A stretch of 10,270 bases of DNA from Gemmatimonadota bacterium (GTDB taxonomy: Bacteria; Gemmatimonadota; Gemmatimonadetes; Longimicrobiales; Longimicrobiaceae), in contig JAHWJJ010000119.1 of the NCBI GenBank assembly GCA_019348475.1, positions 1-10,270 of the forward strand, written 5' to 3'. Positions 6,147 through 10,270 of this stretch are shown piece by piece. The notes below the pieces were generated by a model. The model made no database searches. It had not been told where the DNA came from and saw only the letters and a program-made list of their open reading frames with translations. How positions within the stretch are numbered: position 1 is the first letter of the stretch; every line of letters begins with the position of its first letter. The position numbers and the translations under genes are program-made.

Positions 6147-6232
6147 GCGCGCGGCGTCCGGCACGCTTCAGCCGTTTCCGCGAGCGCCCCCTCCGGGCTC
6201 GCTCAGGGCATTTCCAGCCGCGCGCTTCAGCC
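6147..6232. repeat. Nested inverted repeat with direct repeats in the ccmE / small-protein divergent gap
   Basis: A perfect 9-base inverted pair (GCGCGCGGC 6147-6155, GCCGCGCGC 6217-6225) encloses a smaller hairpin (GCGAGC 6180-6185, GCTCGC 6197-6202). The 10-mer CGCTTCAGCC is directly repeated at 6164-6173 and 6223-6232, and nine bases of its reverse complement occur in copy A at 1021-1029. The block 6184-6207 (GCGCCCCCTCCG..CTCGCT.AGG) recurs at 9361-9382. It looks like a member of a dispersed intergenic repeat family. A role as terminator or regulatory RNA structure is possible but unproven. The rest of 6077-6348 shows no gene. Confidence 0.6.
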
Positions 6233-6290
6233 CGCGGCGGCGCGCGCGAGTCCCGGGGAACATCATTTTACTTGCCACCGGACGCCCACG

Positions 6291-6300
6291 GAATGCATTC
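6291..6300. promoter_or_regulatory. Perfect 10-base palindrome upstream of the plus-strand pair, possible operator
   Basis: GAATGCATTC is its own reverse complement and lies 49 bases before the start at 6349. A TTGCCA at 6272-6277 could serve as a weak -35, but no convincing -10 follows. The palindrome overlaps the place where a -10 would lie, which would suit a repressor site. It is short enough to occur by chance. Confidence 0.2.
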
Positions 6301-6348
6301 CTAGGGACGGCGCCGATGACGACATCCCCTTCATGATGGAGACTTCAT

Positions 6349-6669
6349 ATGGAGACGCTCGCCTGGATCGTGGTGATCGCCATGCTCCTCGGCCAGTACT
6401 TCGCGGGGACGGCGGATTACTTCCTCTCGATCGAAAACCCCCGCCCGCTGGACGACAACATCACCATCATCACCATCTACGGCTGGGGCTTCGCCACCGA
6501 GTCCAGCCGCACCCACACCGCGGAGCTGGCCGGCCAGGGCTTCGCCGACGTGCGGATGTTCGCGACCCGCCGGCAGGTGCTGGTGTCGCTCTTCACCGCG
6601 GGCTTCGTTCGCCCGGTGAGCATCGCCTGGCGCGGCAACGCCGGCCAGCATCCGCTGGGGGAGGCCTGA
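6349..6669 (+). CDS. Small membrane-anchored protein of unknown function
   Basis: I do not recognise this 106-residue product. It begins METLAWIVVIAMLLGQYFAG, a hydrophobic segment that would be an uncleaved anchor or signal peptide. A soluble region follows with DDNITIITIYGWGFATESSR (starting at 35), a block predicted to be beta-strand-rich, and a basic, mildly hydrophobic second half (RRQVLVSLFTAGFVRPVSIAWRG). The start is ATG 6349 with GGAGA six bases upstream. Its TGA shares a base with the ATG of the FAD enzyme (TGATG), so the two are probably translated together and may act together, for example as a membrane tether or electron-accepting partner. That role is inferred from position only. 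The reading frame is supported by the ribosome binding site, the hydrophobic start and the overlap rather than by homology. Confidence 0.7.
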   Translation: METLAWIVVIAMLLGQYFAGTADYFLSIENPRPLDDNITIITIYGWGFATESSRTHTAELAGQGFADVRMFATRRQVLVSLFTAGFVRPVSIAWRGNAGQHPLGEA

Positions 6670-8189
6670 TGGCCACCGCGCACATCGTGGAGCTGGAGGG
6701 CCGCCGTGAGTGGGAGAACTACCACAGGACCGGGACCTCGCACCTCAAGAAGCGGTATGGGCTGCGCAGCGGCGACGGCGGCCGCGGGCGAGACGACATC
6801 GCGCAGGCCGCCTCGGAGGTGCAGAAGTGGCTTCTGGCGGCGAAGGAGGAAGGCGTGCCGGTGCGGCCGGTGGGCGGCGCGTGGTCGCTCTCCAACATCC
6901 AGCTGGTCCAGAACGGGTGGATGCTGAACACCCGCCGCTTCAACCGCTGCTTCCGGCTGGCGGGGCACGACTTCGCGCGGCCCGGGTCCGTGGATCCCGG
7001 CGCGTTCATGCTGATCGAGGGCGGGGTGCAGGTGGACGAGGTCAACGACAAGCTCCAGGAGATTGAGCGAAGCCTCGTCACCACCGGCGCCAGCAACGGG
7101 CAGACCTTCCCCGGCGCCTGCGCCACCGGCACCCACGGCTCGGTGCTCACCGCCGGCGGCATCCAGCAGCACGTGCGCGCGGTCCAGATCGTCACTCCCG
7201 GCGGCATCTACTGGATCGAGCCGTCGGCCGGGCTGATGAGCGACGACTTCATCCGCGAGACCGGCTCCGCGCCCGTGCGCGACGACGATGCGTTCGCGGC
7301 CGCGCTGGTGGCGGTCGGCTCCCTGGGGATCGTCACCGCGATGGTGATCGAGTCCGTGCCCCGCTACCTGGTGCGGCCCTGGCTCAAGCTGATCGACTTC
7401 GCCCGCGACGATGTCGAAACCCTGGAGCGCGGCGACTTCCGCGCCTTTTCCGAGAAGCACGGCCTCAAGGGACACGACCCGTACTTCGTGATGGTCATCA
7501 CCACGCCGTACCGGCCGTGGGGCGGCAAGGCGGTGGCGCGCATTCTCTACCAGTTCCCCTATCACTCCCGGTACGAGCACGTGGAGCCGGGCAAGCTGGG
7601 CGCCGGCTACGACGCGCAGAGCATGATGGCCTGGGCGCTGCGCCAGTTCCCCTGGGCGCGGGGCCAGATCCTGCAGCTCATCATGCGGCTGGGCGTGGGA
7701 AAGGGGATCACGGAGGAGCGCTACGGCACCTGGGGCGAAACCCTGGAAAGCTCCAGGCCGACCGCCGATTCCTTCTCCGCCGCCCTGTTCTGCGACCGCG
7801 CCAGGCTGGTGCACACCCTGGAGGCGTTGTGCACGGCGTTCAGCCGTGCGGGCGGATCGACGGCGGTGACGCTGCGCTTCGTCAAGGGCGGCTACGGCCT
7901 GCTCTCACCGGCACGCTGGGAGAACTCGGTCGCCATCGACTGCGACGGGCCGGGCGGCGAGGGGACCCTGCGTGCTTATCGCAAGATGCTCGACGCGCTG
8001 GAGCGGCAGGGCATCGAGCACACCCTGCACTGGGGCAAGATCAACAACCTGACGCCCGCGCGGGTCGCGGCGAACTACGGCGACGACCTCAGCCGGTGGA
8101 GGGCGGTGCGCGACCGGCTGCTCCCCGACCCCGCCGACCGGCGCCTGTTCGCCACCGAGGAGCTGCGGGCGTTCGGCCTGGCCGACTAG
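6669..8189 (+). CDS. FAD-binding oxidoreductase of the VAO / aldonolactone oxidase type
   Basis: The 506-residue product belongs to the flavoenzymes with a PCMH-type FAD domain, which includes L-gulono- and D-arabinono-lactone oxidases. Seen in the N-terminal FAD domain are VPVRPVGGAWSLSN (63-76), the pyrophosphate-loop region, and TFPGACATGTHGS (146-158), the G-x-x-x-T-G-T-H-G motif. VAVGSLGIVT (214-223) follows. The C-terminal substrate domain ends with HTLHWGKINNLT (451-462), as in aldonolactone oxidases. The position that in many relatives is the covalent-FAD histidine (GGxHS) is W72, so FAD is probably bound non-covalently. The substrate cannot be read from sequence. The start ATG 6669 overlaps the stop of the small upstream gene. 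The open frame further upstream (to 6081) lacks homology and crosses that gene, so it is not used. There is no signal peptide, so a cytoplasmic or membrane-associated location is likely. Confidence 0.88.
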   Translation: MATAHIVELEGRREWENYHRTGTSHLKKRYGLRSGDGGRGRDDIAQAASEVQKWLLAAKEEGVPVRPVGGAWSLSNIQLVQNGWMLNTRRFNRCFRLAGHDFARPGSVDPGAFMLIEGGVQVDEVNDKLQEIERSLVTTGASNGQTFPGACATGTHGSVLTAGGIQQHVRAVQIVTPGGIYWIEPSAGLMSDDFIRETGSAPVRDDDAFAAALVAVGSLGIVTAMVIESVPRYLVRPWLKLIDFARDDVETLERGDFRAFSEKHGLKGHDPYFVMVITTPYRPWGGKAVARILYQFPYHSRYEHVEPGKLGAGYDAQSMMAWALRQFPWARGQILQLIMRLGVGKGITEERYGTWGETLESSRPTADSFSAALFCDRARLVHTLEALCTAFSRAGGSTAVTLRFVKGGYGLLSPARWENSVAIDCDGPGGEGTLRAYRKMLDALERQGIEHTLHWGKINNLTPARVAANYGDDLSRWRAVRDRLLPDPADRRLFATEELRAFGLAD

Positions 8190-8195
8190 CGTCCG

Positions 8196-8218
8196 CGCTC
8201 CGTTCGCGCGTCGGAGCG
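8196..8218. terminator. Short hairpin after the FAD enzyme, possible terminator
   Basis: CGCTCCG (8196-8202) and CGGAGCG (8212-8218) form a perfect 7-base stem with a 9-base loop, seven bases past the stop at 8189. There is no T-run, so a classical intrinsic terminator is not supported. The gap to the convergent gene ending at 8344 holds no other recognisable feature. Confidence 0.3.
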
Positions 8219-8343
8219 GCGCGCGGCGCCTTGCCTCGGCGGCTCGATCCCCCGCGCCGGCCCTTTCCTCCATTCGCGCCCGCGAACACCAGCCGCACCG
8301 GCACCTCCGGGTGTCCAGCGCCGTCATTGTCCCCGCCGCGCGC

Positions 8344-8667
8344 TCACTGCGACCGCGACTGCACCGCCGCCGCCGCGCCGACGCCGGCGAGGTCCCACAC
8401 GATGTCATAGAACGAGGCGGTGGCCGTCTCGCGCCCCAGGTCGCTGACCTCCTTGGCGATCCCCACGGCGGCGCCGGTGCCCACGCCCACCATAAGCGCG
8501 CTGTCGTGGTCCAGCCCCGCGGCGCGCGCCCCGCTGGCGGCCAGGCTGGTGACGATGAACGAGGTGATGAAGTGCTTGAACTTGTCCTCGCCAAAGAAGT
8601 TGTCGGGCGGCTGCGGCGTCTGCGGGCCGCCGAACGAAAGGCACAGGAAGAGGATGCACGCGTTCAC
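8344..8667 (-). CDS. YfiM/DUF2279-like small membrane protein
   Basis: The 107-residue product has a short hydrophobic start (NACILFLCLSFG), a DKFKHFITSF motif (28-37), a small-residue-rich hydrophobic stretch (GVGTGAAVGIAKEVSD, 61-76) and a closing FYDIVWDLAGVGAAAA helix (86-101). The D-K-x-x-H-F ... K-E-x-x-D ... D-x-x-x-D-x-x-G series is the pattern of the YfiM/DUF2279 family, small envelope proteins of unknown role in Gram-negative bacteria. I chose GTG 8667 because GGAG lies six bases upstream. The frame stays open to 9357 but upstream it runs antisense to the neighbouring plus-strand gene and has no homology. There is no lipobox. The gene converges with the FAD enzyme and diverges from the gene at 8974. 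Family membership is a judgement from the motif series and not a confirmed match. Confidence 0.6.
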   Translation of the reverse strand: MNACILFLCLSFGGPQTPQPPDNFFGEDKFKHFITSFIVTSLAASGARAAGLDHDSALMVGVGTGAAVGIAKEVSDLGRETATASFYDIVWDLAGVGAAAAVQSRSQ

Positions 8668-8799
8668 GGGCGGCTCCGGGATGGACGTGGGTGTGGATGC
8701 GCAAGGGAAAGATGACGCGGCTCGCCCCCGATGCAAGGCCGGCGCCGCGTGCGCCGGGCGGCGGTCGCGTCCCCCGGCGAAAGTATGACGCTGCGACCA

Positions 8800-8828
8800 T
8801 TCACCTTCTGCGCCGAAAATCATATATT
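8800..8828 (+). promoter_or_regulatory. Candidate promoter for the gene at 8974
   Basis: TTCACC (8800-8805), a 17-base spacer and TATATT (8823-8828) lie in the AT-richest part of the 306-base divergent gap 8668-8973. The pair resembles the candidate ccm promoter (TTCACC, 16 bases, TATATT). The start codon is about 140 bases further on, which implies a long leader (about 8835-8973) in which I see no other gene or clear riboswitch. An equally clear promoter for the opposite gene (8667) was not found; the minus strand has only CATACT near 8781-8786. Confidence 0.4.
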
Positions 8829-8973
8829 GGATTTCAAGCAGAGGTGCGGATTGCGGCGTGGACGCGCGGATCAGGCCGCTCCCGGCTCGCCACCCCGCAT
8901 GATGATTGTCGCGGCGCGGCCGGATCGCGCGGCCCGTGCCGCGGCGGCGCAACCCCCAGCCCCGGAGGAGACC

Positions 8974-9300
8974 ATGGCCCGCCTGACCGTCGAAGCCGTC
9001 GCCGAGGACACCCTCACCGCCCCGGAAGAGCGCCCCACCAACCGCATCGTGGCCTCGGTCACGGACCCGAACGGCGAGCCGGTGACGGGGCTTACCGCGG
9101 CCAACTTCCGCATCCACCCAATGGCGTCGGACAACGGCGGCGCCAACGTGCACGTAACCCAGGTGCGCCCTGGGCCGCTGGCCGGCTTCTACCACATCGA
9201 CGTGGTGCCCAACGGAGGCCGCAGCGTGTGCGTGTTCGCCATCGCCGCGTCGCGCGGCGCCGACAAGGGCCAGACCCTCGCCACGGTGGCCGTAGATTGA
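8974..9300 (+). CDS. Small Ig-like (beta-sandwich) protein of unknown function
   Basis: The 108-residue product starts MARLTVEAVAED and contains NRIVASVTDPNGEPVTGLTA (24-43). That V-x-D-x-x-G-x-P-V-x-G-L-T pattern is common to bacterial Ig-like and carboxypeptidase-regulatory-like domains. Further alternating strands follow (HVTQVRPGPLAGFYHIDVVP, SVCVFAIAAS), consistent with a single beta-sandwich. ATG 8974 has GGAGGAG at 8964-8970, one of the best ribosome binding sites in the window, so strong expression is plausible. The open frame extends upstream to 8731 but that part lacks protein-like character. There is no signal peptide or membrane helix, unusual for an Ig-like domain. One explanation is an intracellular role such as part of a contractile or capsid-like assembly, but nothing nearby supports a particular one. 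The function is unassigned. Confidence 0.75.
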   Translation: MARLTVEAVAEDTLTAPEERPTNRIVASVTDPNGEPVTGLTAANFRIHPMASDNGGANVHVTQVRPGPLAGFYHIDVVPNGGRSVCVFAIAASRGADKGQTLATVAVD

Positions 9301-9308
9301 CGCGGCGC

Positions 9309-9339
9309 CCGCGCGAAGGGAAAAGCCCCTGACGCGCGG
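9309..9339 (+). terminator. Hairpin directly after the Ig-like gene
   Basis: CCGCGCG (9309-9315) pairs perfectly with CGCGCGG (9333-9339). Inside, AGGG (9317-9320) can pair with the CCCT run near 9327-9330 around AAAA, giving a two-part stem only nine bases past the stop. No T-run follows, so it may act as a Rho-independent-like or 3'-end-protecting structure only weakly. Confidence 0.4.
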
Positions 9340-9360
9340 ACAGCCTTTCAGCAGCATGGT

Positions 9361-9415
9361 GCGCCCCCTCCGCTCGCTGAGGCTCGCACCTCCCCCAAAA
9401 AGCCCTGGGGGAGGT
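9361..9415. repeat. Dispersed GC-rich repeat unit with a perfect 9-base hairpin
   Basis: Positions 9361-9382 share the GCGCCCCCTCCG..CTCGCT.AGG block with 6184-6207, lacking two G residues. Immediately after, ACCTCCCCC (9388-9396) and GGGGGAGGT (9407-9415) form a perfect 9-base stem with loop AAAAAGCCCT. On the minus strand the loop becomes a T-run and is not placed as a terminator tail. The unit probably belongs to an intergenic repeat family. Confidence 0.6.
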
Positions 9416-9667
9416 TGAACTGCGCTTTCATCCCGCCCGGTGCGCGAAGCGTCCGCCGTCGGACACCCGCTTTGCAGGCGCCAGTAGCCGCCCGCGCAGA
9501 CCCTTGCCGCTGCAGGGCCTATGGCGGCGACCGAAGGACCTTGCCGGCTGAACCGTAGGCTCGGGTCGCCGCACGAACGCCCGCCTCACGCGGCGGGCGC
9601 AAGGTATTGATGTACTTCGAGTTATGCGCGTGCGCTCACTCAGGGTGACTGGGGGTGAAGGCGCGCA
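9416..9667. other. Gene-free stretch with consecutive hairpins, possible structured RNA or repeat cluster
   Basis: No credible gene is seen here. GCGGCGACC (9524-9532) pairs with GGTCGCCGC (9564-9572) around a 31-base loop, and CGCCCGCC (9578-9585) pairs with GGCGGGCG (9592-9599) around TCACGC. An alternative GCCGC/GCGGC pairing overlaps the first stem. After 9600 the sequence becomes more AT-rich and includes TCACTCAGGGTGAC, an imperfect palindrome, just past the end of the reductase gene. I could not match it to tRNA, 6S, RNase P, SRP RNA or tmRNA. Confidence 0.35.
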
Positions 9668-10270
9668 TCAGGAAGACGTCTTCTTCGCGGCCACGCTCGC
9701 GGCGATCAGGGGGCCGTGCAGCTTGCCATTTTCGATAAAGATCTTGTTGGCGTCGTGGCCGCTGACCACCACGCCGGCCACGTAAATGCCTGGGACGTTC
9801 GTCTCCATGGTCGCGGGAGCGTGGTGCGGGACGGCCGTCACGGGATCCACCTCCACCCCCAGGCGGGTCAGGGGCGACGGGTCGGGCTCGAAACCGGTCA
9901 TCGCCAGCACCCAGTCGTTCGCCAGCGTGCGCCGCACCCCCGTCTCCAGGTGCTCCACGACGACCTCGCGCGGGCGGATCTCCAGGATGCGGTGGCGCCA
10001 CAGGGCGGGGATGGAGCCGTCGGCGATGCGGTTCTCGATGTCCGGCCGCACCCACGGCTTTACCCCCCTGTCCAGCTCTTCGAACAGGTGGACGATCGTG
10101 ACCCGTGCGCCCTCCCGCCAGCAGGTGAGGGCGGCGTCGGCGGCGGAGTTCCCTCCGCCCACCACCATCACGTCCAGGGACCACTAGGGATAAGGGAGGG
10201 TGGAGTAGTAGCGCACCGTCGGGAGGGCATCGCCGGGAGCGCCGCGGGCTCCGGGGTTGTAGTGGTACCC
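9668..10270 (-). pseudogene. YpdA/Bdr-type NADPH-dependent (bacillithiol) disulfide reductase, C-terminal part with an in-frame stop
   Basis: YpdA (Bdr) reduces bacillithiol disulfide with NADPH and FAD in bacteria using bacillithiol. The frame from the right edge reads GYHYNPGARGAPGDALPTVR, then YYSTLPYP, an amber codon at 10186-10184, and WSLDVMVVGGGNSAADAAL. The sequence on both sides matches one continuous YpdA-type protein: the GYxxNP...PGEDLP segment, then the NADPH site GGGNSAADAAL, KPWVRPDIENRIADGSI, WVLAMTGFEPD, and NVPGIYVAGVVVSGHDANK with a family-typical IENGKLH end. The stop falls where relatives usually have an aromatic residue, so TAC/TAT to TAG is a likely single change. Restart codons at 10171 (GTG) and 10168 (ATG) would give a fragment of about 166 residues without the FAD-binding N terminus, which lies beyond the edge. 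Either this is a pseudogene or the base is a sequencing error. Confidence 0.75.

Noticed and set aside
5586..6164. N-terminal extension of ccmF to 878 codons
   Set aside because: It is ccmE DNA read out of frame. The GTGA overlap gives the natural CcmF start at 5585.
6081..6668. N-terminal extension of the FAD enzyme, including an ATG at 6135 behind GGGGAGGGG
   Set aside because: The extension crosses the whole small upstream gene in another frame and the repeat block, and it shows no homology. ATG 6669 starts exactly where family-like sequence begins.
6477..7814. 445-codon open frame on the minus strand
   Set aside because: It runs antisense to the FAD enzyme, whose motifs are clear, and its translation is rich in His, Pro, Gly and Ala without recognisable domains. 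This is typical of GC-rich antisense frames.
8668..9357. Upstream extension of the YfiM-like gene to 337 codons
   Set aside because: It lies antisense to the Ig-like gene and shows no domain; GTG 8667 has a good ribosome binding site.
9388..9415. Hairpin as an intrinsic terminator
   Set aside because: The stem is strong but neither strand has a T-run following it; the T-run on the minus strand is in the loop.
1..10270. ccmG, ccmD, tRNA genes, CRISPR arrays, transposases
   Set aside because: I looked for thioredoxin-like WCxxC motifs, a short ccmD frame after ccmC, cloverleaf-like segments, regularly spaced repeats and transposase motifs, and saw none.

Overview
The window is GC-rich bacterial DNA dominated by a System I cytochrome c maturation (ccm) operon on the minus strand. 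The GC-rich repeats, the unusual Ccm proteins and a bacillithiol-reductase-type gene would fit Gemmatimonadota (Longimicrobium-like) or a similar GC-rich Gram-negative lineage. That assignment is an inference from style and memory, not from a marker gene.

Region 1 (about 6076 down to 1, minus strand) reads, in transcription order: candidate promoter, ccmE, ccmF, ccmH, a small ccmI-like gene, ccmA, ccmB, a repeat-filled gap, ccmC, pstB. Most genes are joined by 1-4 base stop/start overlaps, so they are probably co-transcribed and translationally coupled. Together they would export haem (CcmABC), hold it on the chaperone CcmE and ligate it to apocytochrome c (CcmF, CcmH). No ccmD or ccmG is visible. 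Two central parts are atypical: CcmE has a CxxxY haem-binding motif instead of HxxxY, and CcmH has SPYC instead of CxxC with an extra cysteine downstream. The operon does not end cleanly. The ccmC frame runs after its sixth membrane helix straight into what looks like the last ~54 residues of the phosphate permease PstA, and that frame overlaps the start of pstB by one base. This is either a real deletion fusion or an assembly chimera, and it is the first thing to check.

A related repeat occurs twice in the operon. One copy lies between ccmB and ccmC. The other lies inside the ccmH reading frame, where it encodes the positively charged start of the signal peptide.

Region 2 (6349-8189, plus strand) is divergent from ccmE and holds a two-gene unit: a small membrane-anchored protein of unknown function, overlapped by one base by a VAO/aldonolactone-oxidase-type FAD enzyme that lacks the usual covalent-flavin histidine. 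The divergent gap contains inverted and direct repeats and a candidate ccm promoter.

Region 3 (8344-9300) has a YfiM/DUF2279-like small membrane protein (minus) and, divergent from it, a small Ig-like beta-rich protein (plus) behind a very strong ribosome binding site. The stretch 9301-9667 is gene-free and rich in hairpins. Region 4 (9668-10270, minus) is the C-terminal part of a YpdA/Bdr-type bacillithiol disulfide reductase. Its frame carries an in-frame amber codon just before the NADPH-binding motif, so it is a broken or mis-sequenced gene cut by the window edge.
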